Source: Maritalea sp051251695 (lineage in GTDB: Bacteria > Pseudomonadota > Alphaproteobacteria > Rhizobiales > Devosiaceae). From it: 64,000 nt of DNA. Below the pieces are notes generated by a model. That model saw nothing but the letters and a program-made list of their open reading frames with translations. It searched no databases and was not told the DNA's origin. Numbering within the stretch: the stretch's first letter is position 1; each line of letters begins with the position of its first letter. The stretch is from the NCBI RefSeq assembly GCF_051251695.1, contig NZ_JBPOEU010000011.1, forward strand, positions 76,356-140,355, written 5' to 3'. Below are positions 36,512 to 45,985 of this stretch, one piece after another. Both the position numbers and the translations under genes were made by a program.

Positions 36512-36982
36512 CTAACCAGCTTGGTTTTCCCGCACGCGCTTCACCCCTTCAAGGACCAATAGCCGTTGATGCACACTGTCGATCATCGAGCGAGTTGGCA
36601 CTGGGCAACGCGGCACTTTAACGCCAAGCAATTCGGTTTCAAACTCTTCGTTTTCCGGCATGCGATCTAGTTCGTTCAACAAATCGACAACCAAATGGAT
36701 CTTCGCCCGTTCGGTGGTTGCGCGTTCAATAACGCCGCACCCGCGCAACTCAATTTGTCCGGCAATTTGTGGTGGGGATGTGCAAATTAGGGCGCCATCC
36801 TCAACGTGTAAAAGCACTCTGTCATCAGAAATGAGATGCGCTTCGAACCCAGCGAGGTCTGCGCGGTCCAAAAGATCCAACGCCAATAATGATTTACCTG
36901 CACCAGAAGATCCACGTAACAAAATACCAAGCCCGTCATAAGTGATGCCGGTACCGAAAACATTTTCTGGTTTATCTGTCAT
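36512..36982 (-). CDS. hprK: HPr kinase/phosphorylase, short C-terminal-domain form
   Basis: A 156-aa protein, about half the size of the Gram-positive enzyme because the N-terminal domain is missing, as usual in alphaproteobacteria. GILLRGSSGAGKSLLALDLL is the Walker A, LISDDRVLLHVEDG the P-loop-associated catalytic Asp region, and the regulatory CIEIRGxG-like segment reads IELRGCGVIE. It phosphorylates or dephosphorylates Ser46 of HPr. Nine bp separate it from chvG; it is downstream of that kinase gene in the same direction. Confidence 0.95.
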   Translation of the reverse strand: MTDKPENVFGTGITYDGLGILLRGSSGAGKSLLALDLLDRADLAGFEAHLISDDRVLLHVEDGALICTSPPQIAGQIELRGCGVIERATTERAKIHLVVDLLNELDRMPENEEFETELLGVKVPRCPVPTRSMIDSVHQRLLVLEGVKRVRENQAG

Positions 36983-36991
36983 ATTTTGCCT

Positions 36992-38773
36992 TTAAATTGT
37001 TGTCGGCAGACTGACGGTAAATTCAGCGCCGGAGCGATCTTCGCGATTAAGTGCAACAATTGTACCTCGATGAGCGTCAACAATTTGTTGCGATATTGAA
37101 AGCCCCAACCCTGAATGGTTGCCAAATCCGTCACTTGTGGGCCTGTCGGTATAAAAACGTTTGAAAATTTGCCCTGTATCGCCCCGAATACCGCGCCCCT
37201 CATCTTTTACGACAATGTTGACCTTTTTTCCTTTACGGCTCAATTTGACGCTGACCAAAGCCCCGTCCGGCGAAAACGATACCGCATTATCAACCAAATT
37301 GGTGATGACTTGGGCTAGCCGGCTATCATGGCCGGGTATTTCTTGATGATTGGGTTTTAGTTGGTCATCCAACTCAATTCTCACATCCCGCTTGGAAGCA
37401 GGTTCTGATTGAATATCAACAATTGTAGAGACCAGCCCTGAAATGTTCACTTTGCCGAACTCTTCGCGGGCCAATTCAGCATCCAGCCTTGAGGCTTTGG
37501 AAATATCCGTAATCAAACGGTCAAGACGCCTTACATCATGCTGGATAATGGAAGTAAGGCGCTCACGATCTTTGTCATTGTTGGCAATGGGCAATGTTTC
37601 CACGGCGCTGCGCAACGAGGTCAGCGGGTTTTTCAACTCATGGGCAACATCTGCGGCAAAGCTCTCAATCGCTTCGATGCGATTATAAAGCGCATTCGTC
37701 ATTTCGCGCAGGGAGCCAGACAAAAGCCCAATTTCGTCCGGCCTATAGGTGTAGTCTGGAATTTCCTCACGAGCGTTCATGGAATTGCGTACGCGCTGCG
37801 CCGCGGCGGACAACCGGCGCATGGGCCCGGCAATCGTTCCAGCAAGGAGAAGCGACATGATGGTGGTGATCGAGGCGGCGAACAGAAAAATGCGAAACAC
37901 GTTCCAGCGTTCTTTTTCAACCACAAAGTCGATATCGCCAGGCTCTGTGGACAGCAGCAAAACCCCAACATTTGTTTTAAGGCGTCTAACCGGCACCGCG
38001 ACAGAAACAACAAGCCGGTCATCATTATCGACCCGCACCAGTGACGCGGTTGCGCCCAACAGGGCGGTTTTTACTTCAGGGTATTTCGCGCCTTCTGCAC
38101 CAGAATGCTCCACATACCTAGGGAATTCACCCGCACGCAACCAACGGAAAAACCGGTTCCACCAATCCACCAGAAAGAACTGTTGAACCCCAAACCCTTC
38201 TGCGGGCAATTGCAGCAATACGTCGCCACGCGCATAAATATTGTCACTATCCAAAATGAGGACGCCTTCGCGGTCATAAATGCGCGCGCGGGTTCCGGTT
38301 GGGGTAACAAGGTTACGCAAAAGTGGCGCAATTCGTTCTGGACTAATTGGGAACTCAAGCGTTTGATCGAAAAAGCTCAATGTGGAAATCGGATCGTCGC
38401 CCTGCAATTGCAGAAACTTTTCAGGATCAACGGTGATGACATCAGAATCAACGGTTGCTGATGCGGCAATTGCCCCGGCGATGATCTCGCCTTGAACCCG
38501 CAAACTATCGACGCGAGCGTCAATTAGCCCAGCGCGCCAACTATTAAGATAAAGAATTGCGATCACTAAGGCCGCGAGCGCCACCAAATTGAGCACAACA
38601 ATCCGTCGTGTCAAAGAAGAGAAAATGGTGAAGGACAGCACGCGTGATATGGACGCTAAAATCCGCCGGAAAACACCGCGATCAGGCGCAATTTTACGCT
38701 TGTCAGCAGCCGATTGTTCAGCGCTGTCTGACGGTTTAGCTTTAGAATGGTGAGTTGCATTCGAAAGCGCCAA
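36992..38773 (-). CDS. chvG: Sensor histidine kinase ChvG (ExoS)
   Basis: A 593-aa membrane kinase. After a cytoplasmic N-terminus, TM1 lies near 60-80, a ~190-residue periplasmic sensor follows, TM2 near 285-310 (FAASITTIMSLLLAGTIAG), then HAMP. AADVAHELKNPLTSLRSAVETL is the H-box, TNLVDNAVSFSP the N-box, VKDEGRGI G1 and SGLGLSISQQIV G2. Long periplasmic domain and synteny with chvI, hprK and pckA identify it as ChvG, which senses acid or envelope stress in Rhizobium relatives. ChvI lies 6 bp upstream. Confidence 0.95.
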   Translation of the reverse strand: MALSNATHHSKAKPSDSAEQSAADKRKIAPDRGVFRRILASISRVLSFTIFSSLTRRIVVLNLVALAALVIAILYLNSWRAGLIDARVDSLRVQGEIIAGAIAASATVDSDVITVDPEKFLQLQGDDPISTLSFFDQTLEFPISPERIAPLLRNLVTPTGTRARIYDREGVLILDSDNIYARGDVLLQLPAEGFGVQQFFLVDWWNRFFRWLRAGEFPRYVEHSGAEGAKYPEVKTALLGATASLVRVDNDDRLVVSVAVPVRRLKTNVGVLLLSTEPGDIDFVVEKERWNVFRIFLFAASITTIMSLLLAGTIAGPMRRLSAAAQRVRNSMNAREEIPDYTYRPDEIGLLSGSLREMTNALYNRIEAIESFAADVAHELKNPLTSLRSAVETLPIANNDKDRERLTSIIQHDVRRLDRLITDISKASRLDAELAREEFGKVNISGLVSTIVDIQSEPASKRDVRIELDDQLKPNHQEIPGHDSRLAQVITNLVDNAVSFSPDGALVSVKLSRKGKKVNIVVKDEGRGIRGDTGQIFKRFYTDRPTSDGFGNHSGLGLSISQQIVDAHRGTIVALNREDRSGAEFTVSLPTTI

Positions 38774-38779
38774 TGCCTT

Positions 38780-39493
38780 CTATTGCTCCTTAAAACGGTA
38801 ACCGACACCGTATAGAGTTTCGATCATGTCGAACTCTTTATCCACCACGCGGAATTTTTTGCGCAGTCTTTTGATGTGGCTGTCGATGGTTCTGTCATCA
38901 ACATAAACCTGATCGTCATATGCTGCATCCATCAAACTATCGCGACTTTTCACAACGCCGGGGCGTTGCGCCAAGGCGAACAGAATTAAAAACTCTGTCA
39001 CGGTCAGCGTAACGTTTCTGCCGTCCCATGTGCTTGTATGACGTTCTTGGTCCATGGCCAGACGTCCGCGCTCTAAAATGGATTTGCTTGGCGCAGTCTC
39101 GCCCGATGGTCCGGCCCCACCTTCTCGGCGCGCCTGCGCACGACGTAAAATAGCTTTAACCCGCTCAACAAGCAGGCGCTGAGAAAATGGCTTGGTGATA
39201 AAATCATCGGCACCCATTTTGAGGCCGAACAATTCGTCAATTTCATCATCCTTAGAAGTGAGGAAAATAACGGGCAGGTCGGATTTTTGGCGCAGACGGC
39301 GCAACAATTCCATACCATCCATGCGCGGCATTTTGATGTCCAAAATGGCTAAATCAGGCAGGTCCGAAGTAAGCCCTTCAAGACCAGAAACGCCATCTGT
39401 ATAGGTGCTGACATGATATCCTTCTGCCTGCAATGACATGGAGACAGAGGCAAGAATGTTCTGATCGTCATCGACGAGCGCAATTTTGGGCAT
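38780..39493 (-). CDS. chvI: Response regulator ChvI
   Basis: A 237-aa OmpR/PhoB-type regulator. The receiver has the acidic pocket (ALVDDDQN), phospho-Asp in LAILDIKMPRMDG, Thr in FLTSKDDEIDEL and Lys in FITKPFSQRLLVERV. The winged-helix domain from about 140 has LTVTEFLILFALAQRPGVVKSRDSLMDA and ends in GVGYRFKEQ. With ChvG it forms the two-component system controlling envelope and host-association genes in this group. It is divergent from pckA, whose promoter region is shared. Confidence 0.96.
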   Translation of the reverse strand: MPKIALVDDDQNILASVSMSLQAEGYHVSTYTDGVSGLEGLTSDLPDLAILDIKMPRMDGMELLRRLRQKSDLPVIFLTSKDDEIDELFGLKMGADDFITKPFSQRLLVERVKAILRRAQARREGGAGPSGETAPSKSILERGRLAMDQERHTSTWDGRNVTLTVTEFLILFALAQRPGVVKSRDSLMDAAYDDQVYVDDRTIDSHIKRLRKKFRVVDKEFDMIETLYGVGYRFKEQ

Positions 39494-39838
39494 CTAAATT
39501 CCTTTCAGCAACACCTTATATGATTGACATAAAAAGAAAATCAACTTTGCTGGCCTTCTTTGGGCCGACAATTACGCGTAAATTGTGACCAATGCACAAT
39601 ATAGTCGGATTTGGTCGGACAATGGACAACGCCCCTGTTTACACTTTTGTTTGGCCAAATGAACAATCGAATTCTGCAAATTCACTATATATTTTAAATA
39701 GTTAAGTTCATTATACGAAGGTCGTACGACCTATCGCCAGATGGAAAAAACCCGTCATTATGCCTAGTGTCATTTAACCAGACGGAAGGGAAATCTCTTT
39801 TGTTGGCCATTTTTCATAAATGCAGCAGGAATTGCCCG
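39494..39838. promoter_or_regulatory. Divergent regulatory region between chvI and pckA
   Basis: About 345 bp of AT-rich DNA between two divergent start codons. It has no coding frame of note apart from an in-frame extension of pckA. In alphaproteobacteria this gap separates chvI from pckA and contains their promoters; no specific box is identified here. Confidence 0.5.
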
Positions 39839-41434
39839 ATGAGCAGCATCACACGGCGAGAAATCAACCAAGCGATCAATGCAAACGCAAAGTCGCTTTC
39901 CTATAATGACAATGCGCCAAAACTGGCGACACACGCGATCAAGCGTGATGAGGTTCAGTTTAGCGCCGATGGCGCGTTGGTTGCTGACACCGGCAAGTTT
40001 ACCGGGCGTTCGGCTCAGGACAAATATATTGTTGATGATGCGCTGACCCACGACACGGTGTGGTGGGATAATGCAAATGGCACCTCAACTGAGCAATTTG
40101 ACGTGCTGCTTAGCGACATGATGGCTGCAACCAAGGATAAAGACCTGTTCGTACAGCAGCTTTACGCTGGTGCTGATCTCTCCCATCAAATGAATGTTGA
40201 GGTTTTCACCGAAAACGCGTGGCACGCTTTGTTCATCCGCAACCTGCTGATCCGCCCGGCGCTCAACGCACTAGGTGATTTTGATACCAATGTGACCATT
40301 GTTCATTTGCCGAGCTTTACAGCTGACCCGGCTCGCCACGGCACCCGATCTGAAACAGCGATTATGCTCGATTTCAGCCGCAATATGGTTTTGATTTGCG
40401 GTACTGCCTATGCAGGTGAGATGAAAAAATCTGTGTTCTCATTGTTCAATTTCCACGCACCGCAAAATGGCGTGTTGCCGATGCATTGTTCTGCCAATAT
40501 CGGCAAGGATGGCGACACGGCTCTGTTTTTCGGCCTATCCGGTACGGGCAAGACCACTTTGTCGACAGACCCAGACCGTATGTTGATTGGTGACGACGAA
40601 CATGGCTGGCACAGTGATGGTGTGTTCAACCTTGAGGGTGGCTGCTACGCGAAAACCATCAAATTGTCACGCAGAGCTGAGCCCGAAATTTTTGGCGCAA
40701 CTGAACGTTTCGGCACGGTACTGGAAAATGTGGTGCTTGACGATGAAACACAAAAGCCTGATTTTGACGATAGTTCAAAAACCGAAAACACCCGTGCTGC
40801 ATATCCTTTGACCGCTTTGGCCAATGTGAGCCGCACCGGGATGGGCCCAACGCCAAAATCTGTCATTCTTTTGACTGCTGACGCGTTTGGTGTTTTGCCC
40901 CCAATTGCACGGCTAACACCTGATCAGGCCATTTATCACTTCCTATCGGGCTACACCGCGAAAGTGGCAGGCACCGAGCGTGGCATTACGGAACCACAAG
41001 CAACGTTTTCGGCCTGTTTTGGCGCACCGTTTATGTCGCTTCACCCAAGTGTTTATGGCAAAATGTTGAAAAAGCAGCTTGGGGACAGTTTAGCAGAATG
41101 CTGGTTGCTCAATACGGGCTGGACCGGTGGACCATATGGCGTTGGCGAACGTATTTCGATCAAAGATACACGCACGCTACTTTCCAGCGCATTGTCTGGC
41201 GAGTTGGTGAACACACCGATGCGCATGGACCCGATTTTTGGTTTTGAAGTACCAACTGCAGTGGACGGCATTCAAGCCAACCTGTTGGAGCCACGCACGA
41301 CTTGGCAAGATGGCGCTGCATATGACGAACAGGCGGCTAAACTTGTTGCGCTGTTTGAAGAAAACTTTGTCAAATTCGGTGCAAGCGCTGAAGAGTTGGC
41401 CCAGGCTGGACCAAGCATGAGCAACGCTGCTTAA
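39839..41434 (+). CDS. pckA: Phosphoenolpyruvate carboxykinase (ATP)
   Basis: About 531 aa from ATG 39839, with CAGGAA just upstream; an in-frame start at 39767 is less likely. It makes PEP from oxaloacetate for gluconeogenesis. GTAYAGEMKKSVFS, the kinase-1a P-loop FFGLSGTGKTTLSTDP, the metal site LIGDDEHGW and NLEGGCYAKTI, and the adenine-binding region TGWTGGPYG mark the ATP-dependent family. It is divergent from chvI. Confidence 0.98.
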   Translation: MSSITRREINQAINANAKSLSYNDNAPKLATHAIKRDEVQFSADGALVADTGKFTGRSAQDKYIVDDALTHDTVWWDNANGTSTEQFDVLLSDMMAATKDKDLFVQQLYAGADLSHQMNVEVFTENAWHALFIRNLLIRPALNALGDFDTNVTIVHLPSFTADPARHGTRSETAIMLDFSRNMVLICGTAYAGEMKKSVFSLFNFHAPQNGVLPMHCSANIGKDGDTALFFGLSGTGKTTLSTDPDRMLIGDDEHGWHSDGVFNLEGGCYAKTIKLSRRAEPEIFGATERFGTVLENVVLDDETQKPDFDDSSKTENTRAAYPLTALANVSRTGMGPTPKSVILLTADAFGVLPPIARLTPDQAIYHFLSGYTAKVAGTERGITEPQATFSACFGAPFMSLHPSVYGKMLKKQLGDSLAECWLLNTGWTGGPYGVGERISIKDTRTLLSSALSGELVNTPMRMDPIFGFEVPTAVDGIQANLLEPRTTWQDGAAYDEQAAKLVALFEENFVKFGASAEELAQAGPSMSNAA

Positions 41435-41571
41435 GGTCAATTTACGTTACTTATCTAGAGCTTGGGGGCACGCCCCCGGCTCACCCCGCCCCGCCGCTCG
41501 ACAAACTTTGATCCAGATGCTATTCATCTTGTAGTTTAATAGTCTGTTAACCATGTTTTTGGGGTCTTGCT

Positions 41572-41778
41572 TTGCGTATTTTGATCAATGCCGATTGGGT
41601 TTTTGGAATCGGCTGGGCGATTTTCACAGGTACACTTTACGTGCTGGCTAGCGTATTGGTTTTAAACCAAGTGCTTGATCTTGAATTCATTTTGACAAAC
41701 TTGGCTCTATGGAGCAGCGCTGGCATTGTGATGGCTGTTGCCCTTGGTCTTCGCCAACCGAATAGGTTCAAGCAGTAG
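41572..41778 (+). CDS. Small two-helix membrane protein, hypothetical
   Basis: A 68-aa frame from a TTG at 41572 with two clear hydrophobic helices (about residues 9-31 and 39-58) and a short basic tail (RQPNRFKQ). GGGG lies just upstream of the start. The composition fits a genuine small membrane protein, but no family is recognised and the gene could be spurious. Confidence 0.5.
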   Translation: MRILINADWVFGIGWAIFTGTLYVLASVLVLNQVLDLEFILTNLALWSSAGIVMAVALGLRQPNRFKQ

Positions 41779-41807
41779 ACGCAGCACTCTTAAATGCGTC
41801 CCGCTAT

Positions 41808-42323
41808 CTATCGGCTTACGCTAAAGAATGTTTCATTTTTATCAGAAACTTTGATGGTGAATTTTAAACCATGGAGCGTTCTGCTGGCCGATTTTCCTTC
41901 GAGCCGAAGTTCGGATGCCTCATAATATATTTCTGTCCACAAGAGTTGCAATTCATCTCCAGTGAAATCAGGCCCTACTGCCGACGCCATTGAGGCAAAT
42001 GTATTTAGGACGATTACCGGTAAGATGTCGGGCGGCAGTGCAATCAAAATACGATCAATGTCAGTGGTTTTGTGATCGCTAAGAGTTGTTATTTCCAGTT
42101 TTTGACCGGTGACATAGGTGCAGTTTTGACGTTGGTCATCCTGCGAATGGCAATTCTGTTCAACGATGGCGATAGGGGTGCCGAAAAAGGCGGTGTTTTG
42201 CACCAGATCTGAAATGAATTGGCTCGAGGCGTAACCGATGCGGATTGGTTCAGCAAAAACGGGGCTCGTTGAAATGACAAGCAACAAGACGGCATAAAGC
42301 GCTGCGATTTTTGAAGTAAACAT
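41808..42323 (-). CDS. Exported protein of unknown function
   Basis: About 171 aa from ATG 42323, chosen because it puts a signal peptide at the N-terminus (LYAVLLLVISTSPVFAEP, cleavage after VFA). Two cysteines (QNCHSQDDQRQNC) are spaced for a disulfide. The C-terminal half is mixed alpha/beta and includes LQLLWTEIYYEASELRLEG. No family is recognised. It lies convergent to the small membrane-protein frame and downstream of a GNAT gene on the same strand. Confidence 0.7.
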   Translation of the reverse strand: MFTSKIAALYAVLLLVISTSPVFAEPIRIGYASSQFISDLVQNTAFFGTPIAIVEQNCHSQDDQRQNCTYVTGQKLEITTLSDHKTTDIDRILIALPPDILPVIVLNTFASMASAVGPDFTGDELQLLWTEIYYEASELRLEGKSASRTLHGLKFTIKVSDKNETFFSVSR

Positions 42324-42462
42324 GCTTGCCCTTTTCGAATGAACTGATGGCATAGTGACCATACTTTGAACTAGATCAAGTCTGGATTAAACGCCAGCGC
42401 ATTCGCATGGGCGAAGTTGAAAAGGGAGTTGCCGCACTTAGCTGACGGCATCTACATATATT

Positions 42463-43236
42463 TCACTGGGCATCCTGCCCCATTTTGGTTCGGTAATGAT
42501 AATCATAAAGTTCGGTTGTGAACCCAAGCTTATGATAAAGCGCCCGCGCTGCCTCGTTTTGGGCGACAACTTGCAAAGCTGCTTTGGTTGCGCCCAAACT
42601 TCTGCATCGTGCAAGAAGGCTAGATAGTAGTTTCGCCGCCCGGCCTTGGCGGCGGAATTGGGGGGCGGTTTCAACGGATTCTATAATCGCAACGTCTTCA
42701 ACAACAACCGCATAGGCAATCGCTGCGAGTTCTTGATCTACTTCTATATGGGCAAACAGGATCGGATAGCCGATTTCAAGCAACGCTTTGAGAAAGCTTT
42801 GACGCCCCTCTCTTGTCCATTGCGCCCGATTGGCGGCAAACTGGACCCAGGCTTCGTCGGCGTGGGAGGAGACTTCAACTTGGTTTTGTAACTCAAACCC
42901 ATCTAGGCTAGATGCAAATAGTGTTTTGGTTTTTGCCTCGGCTGGGCCAAAGCCCTCTTTGTCCAATAAAGCCTCTGCTTCGCTGATCATATCCGGAACC
43001 CGCACAATCAGTTTTTTGTTCAATGCGTTGTAATGCGTCGCCGCTTCCTCAATCAATGCGGAGGTCATCATCTGGTGAGAACGGGTTGGGTTTACAGAAT
43101 TATTTCGCCGAGTTGTGGCCCCGGGGGTGTGCCTAAATTCATACCCATTGAAAGGTTGAATATTTTTAGTGGGCCACGCCAATGCACAAGCCTCTTCGAC
43201 CTGCCAACATAGATCAAGATTTTGCGGATCATACAT
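42463..43236 (-). CDS. GNAT-family N-acetyltransferase
   Basis: About 257 aa from ATG 43236, which has GGGAG nine bases upstream. The C-terminal GNAT core is clear: AIAYAVVVEDVAIIESVETAPQFRRQGRAAKLLSSLLARCRSLGATKAALQVVAQNEAARALYHKLGFTT contains the pyrophosphate-binding RxxGxA motif (FRRQGRAAKL) and the C-terminal NEAARALYHKLGF signature. The N-terminal half is divergent. The acceptor substrate is unknown. Confidence 0.88.
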   Translation of the reverse strand: MYDPQNLDLCWQVEEACALAWPTKNIQPFNGYEFRHTPGATTRRNNSVNPTRSHQMMTSALIEEAATHYNALNKKLIVRVPDMISEAEALLDKEGFGPAEAKTKTLFASSLDGFELQNQVEVSSHADEAWVQFAANRAQWTREGRQSFLKALLEIGYPILFAHIEVDQELAAIAYAVVVEDVAIIESVETAPQFRRQGRAAKLLSSLLARCRSLGATKAALQVVAQNEAARALYHKLGFTTELYDYHYRTKMGQDAQ

Positions 43237-43284
43237 GCAAAGCACTCCCAGAACATCATGCGATGACAGAAGGCTAGCAGTCGA

Positions 43285-43866
43285 TCAGAGCGGTGTATAG
43301 AAAATATGCGCGCCAATTTTTTTAACCGGCTGGTAGGCTGATGCCCATTTCGGCTGCACGCGTGAAGCGTGGTAGAACAATGTCGTTAAGGGCAACAGTT
43401 CTACAGACTTTTCCTGTTGGAATTGTTTATAGGCATGGTTGGCGATTAGCCCGGCCTTTACCCAACTTATCCGCACGATGCGGTTTCCGATGCCGCCTTT
43501 ATCCGACTTGCCGTCGCATGCAAATGAGAACTGACAACGATGTGCTTTATGGGCGTTTTGATAAACAACGCCACATACAGTGTCAGGATATTTATGGTGC
43601 TGCACCCGATTGAGAATGACTTGGGCGACGGCCCATTGGCCAGCTTCTGGCTCGCCACGGGCTTCGTGATAAACCGCCTTTGCAAGGCAGTCTTTTTCCG
43701 CTTGAGCGAAAACACGTTTTTCAGCGGTCGGGGTGAATTTGGTTGCTGCGTAGTTCTCAAGCAATTGTGGTGTGAGAAGGTTGGACTGTTCCTGAGCAGA
43801 ACACGGTAGTGCGGCAAGGAGCACAAGCGCACACGCCAACCCGAATTGCTTAAAGTTAGTTACCAC
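43285..43866 (-). CDS. SleB-like cell wall hydrolase
   Basis: About 193 aa. I use GTG 43866 because it opens on a signal peptide (FGLACALVLLAALPCSAQE); a GTG at 43908 is also in frame. The Hydrolase_2/SleB domain has CLAKAVYHEARGEPEAGQWAVAQVILNRV with the catalytic Glu, then CGVVYQ, QFSFACDGKSD and FYHASRVQPKW. Such enzymes cleave peptidoglycan glycan strands; in non-sporeformers they act in wall remodelling. A CtrA-like box lies about 80 bp upstream. Confidence 0.9.
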   Translation of the reverse strand: MVTNFKQFGLACALVLLAALPCSAQEQSNLLTPQLLENYAATKFTPTAEKRVFAQAEKDCLAKAVYHEARGEPEAGQWAVAQVILNRVQHHKYPDTVCGVVYQNAHKAHRCQFSFACDGKSDKGGIGNRIVRISWVKAGLIANHAYKQFQQEKSVELLPLTTLFYHASRVQPKWASAYQPVKKIGAHIFYTPL

Positions 43867-43943
43867 AGCAGTTTCCCAAATTCCCCAACCCGACCGGCTG
43901 AGCGTCACATTAGATAAGGTTTTAGCGCGAAGCTAGCCCGTTG

Positions 43944-43958
43944 TTAAGTCATGGTTAA
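43944..43958. promoter_or_regulatory. CtrA-like binding box TTAA-N7-TTAA
   Basis: TTAA-GTCATGG-TTAA matches exactly the full CtrA consensus of alphaproteobacteria. It lies between the divergent SleB-like hydrolase and MFS genes, about 80 bp from the hydrolase start and 230 bp from the MFS start. Cell-cycle control of the wall hydrolase is an inference. Confidence 0.6.
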
Positions 43959-44187
43959 CCACATTTTTTCACATTTCGTTAAATAATTTAGTTTTGTTGG
44001 GTTTAAGCGCTTTCAAACCAGCATTTTGTGGCATTTGCGCACCAACTCGAGGCCACTCAGGCCGTTTTCGACTTGGCAAAATATAAAATTGGACGTACCA
44101 ATTTGGAAATTGAGCTTAATTCTGCTTGATCCTTCCCAATTTGCACGGGCGTTCCGTAAGCGCATTGCACCAAATAGGCCGACCAGC

Positions 44188-45462
44188 ATGTCTCTTGTTT
44201 CACCCAGCCCTCCCTTACGCGAACTGACTTCCCGCCAATGGCAGTGGATCGGTGCGGGCTTTATGATGACATTCGCGTCGATGGGCGGCCAAACCCTGTT
44301 CATCGCGCAGTTCAATTCGGATATTCGGGCCTATTTTGAACTAAGCCACGGCCAATTTGCTGGCCTTTATACAATCGCCACCATTTTTAGCGCGGTGCTG
44401 ATCGCGGCGGTTGGGCAAGTTACCGACAAGTTCGGCCCTAGATTATTGGCGATGATTTGCACCATCGGGTTGGCATTGATGGCGTTTGGCATGTCGATGG
44501 TCAACCATTGGATTTTCCTGTGCCTGATTTTGTTTGGCTTGCGGTTTTTTGGCCAAGGCATGTTGCCCCATATCGCCCAAACCGCCGTAGCGCGTTGGTT
44601 TAACCGCTTTCGCGGACGGGCCTTAGCCTTTTCGCAAATGGGTTATACGGCAGGGGAAGCTTTGCTGCCCTTTATCATTACAACTGCATTGATCTCCATG
44701 AGTTGGCGCAATGTATGGGCGCTCGGCGCTGGCTTTCTGATCGTGATTATGTTGCCGCTGATTTTCTTTTTGTTGCGCGACCCGCCAGACGGCAAACGCG
44801 CCAAGGCGCGCGGCGACATCAATCCAGATGCATCTGAAGGTAATGCACTAACAGGTGGCCAATGGACACGCGGCAAGGTGCTAAAAGACCCGCTATTTTA
44901 TGCCCTTGTTTTTGGGGCGATGACGCTGCCGGGGCTGATCACGCTTTACTTTTTCCATCAAGCTCATTTGGTCGACGTTAAAGGCTGGTCTGTCACCACA
45001 TATACTGCATGGTTCCCCATCATGTCGGTTACCGGCGTAAGTGTTTCGATTTTAACAGGGTTCTTGGTGGACCGGTTTTCAGCCTATCGATTATTGCCAT
45101 TTATGTATTTGCCCGTTGGCATCGCTTGTTTGATCATGGCCAATTTGAACGCTGAATGGGCAATCCCGTTATTTCTATTGGTGTTGGCCATGGGCAGCGG
45201 CATGGCACCGGCGGTATTTGGCGCACTTTGGGCTGAAATGTATGGCACAACACATATCGGCGCGGTGCGCTCACTCGCTATCGCGGTGATGGTCTTTGCC
45301 TCAGCGGCGGGCCCGGGGATAGCTGGCGGGTTTATCGATTTGGGTATAAATCTTGAAGTGCAAAGCTGGGTTTACGCGGCCTATTGCCTTGCTATTTCAG
45401 TTCTGTATTTGGTGTTACAACCAAAACTTGTCGCTCGGTTTAAAAAGATTACCGCTGGATGA
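44188..45462 (+). CDS. Major facilitator superfamily transporter
   Basis: About 424 aa from ATG 44188; the longer frame starts in sequence that looks intergenic. Twelve hydrophobic helices are visible. GQVTDKFGPRLLA is the MFS loop 2-3 motif, RFFGQGMLPHIAQTAVARWFNRFRGRALAFSQMGYTAGEALLP resembles oxalate/formate- or monocarboxylate-type transporters, and LVDRFSAYRLLP is the second-half loop motif. The substrate is unknown. No operon partner is apparent. Confidence 0.9.
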   Translation: MSLVSPSPPLRELTSRQWQWIGAGFMMTFASMGGQTLFIAQFNSDIRAYFELSHGQFAGLYTIATIFSAVLIAAVGQVTDKFGPRLLAMICTIGLALMAFGMSMVNHWIFLCLILFGLRFFGQGMLPHIAQTAVARWFNRFRGRALAFSQMGYTAGEALLPFIITTALISMSWRNVWALGAGFLIVIMLPLIFFLLRDPPDGKRAKARGDINPDASEGNALTGGQWTRGKVLKDPLFYALVFGAMTLPGLITLYFFHQAHLVDVKGWSVTTYTAWFPIMSVTGVSVSILTGFLVDRFSAYRLLPFMYLPVGIACLIMANLNAEWAIPLFLLVLAMGSGMAPAVFGALWAEMYGTTHIGAVRSLAIAVMVFASAAGPGIAGGFIDLGINLEVQSWVYAAYCLAISVLYLVLQPKLVARFKKITAG

Positions 45463-45555
45463 TCTTGGCGTTCGGCTCGTAACAAACGTGCGATAAACAT
45501 TGTCACCATTGTACGGCTAAGCTAAGATTTTGACGTCCACTTGGAGGGCTTCATT

Positions 45556-45978
45556 TTGGCTTGGTCAATCATTTCAATATCAGCGGAAAATTCGGGCCTG
45601 TTGAACAATGTCGCAAGCGATGTGTTCGATTATCCGATTTCGGCGGCGTATCTTAAAACTTACCTGGCCCAACCTACGCACCAATTAATCGTCGCCGTTG
45701 ATGAGGGGCAAGTGATTGGTCACATTCGAGCCGTTATTCATTATCAGCCGGACGAAGCGCACCACCTTTACATCGACAATCTTGGTGTTGAGCCAGAATT
45801 CCAACGCCAAGGCGTCGCCAGCGCATTGTTTGACGGGATTTTGGCGTGGGGTAAATCACAAGGGTGCAAAAGCTATTGGGTGGCAACGGAATGCGACAAC
45901 GACGAAGGCAACAATTTTTATCGCGCCATCGGCCTTAAGAGCGAGCAGATGTATTTTTACGAGACAAAAATTCAGTAA
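45556..45978 (+). CDS. GNAT-family N-acetyltransferase
   Basis: About 140 aa from TTG 45556, with GGAGGG eight bases upstream. HHLYIDNLGVEPEFQRQGVASALFDGILAWGKSQGCKSYWVATECDNDEGNNFYRAIGLK contains the Q/RxxGxA acetyl-CoA motif (FQRQGVASAL) and the terminal NNFYRAIGL. The length is that of a compact GNAT similar to those acting on aminoglycosides or small amines, but nothing fixes the substrate. Confidence 0.9.
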   Translation: MAWSIISISAENSGLLNNVASDVFDYPISAAYLKTYLAQPTHQLIVAVDEGQVIGHIRAVIHYQPDEAHHLYIDNLGVEPEFQRQGVASALFDGILAWGKSQGCKSYWVATECDNDEGNNFYRAIGLKSEQMYFYETKIQ

Positions 45979-45985
45979 TCATCGC

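Noticed and set aside
41461..41485. Terminator after pckA
   Set aside because: GGGGG-CACG-CCCCC is a compact hairpin but no T-run follows, so it is not called an intrinsic terminator.
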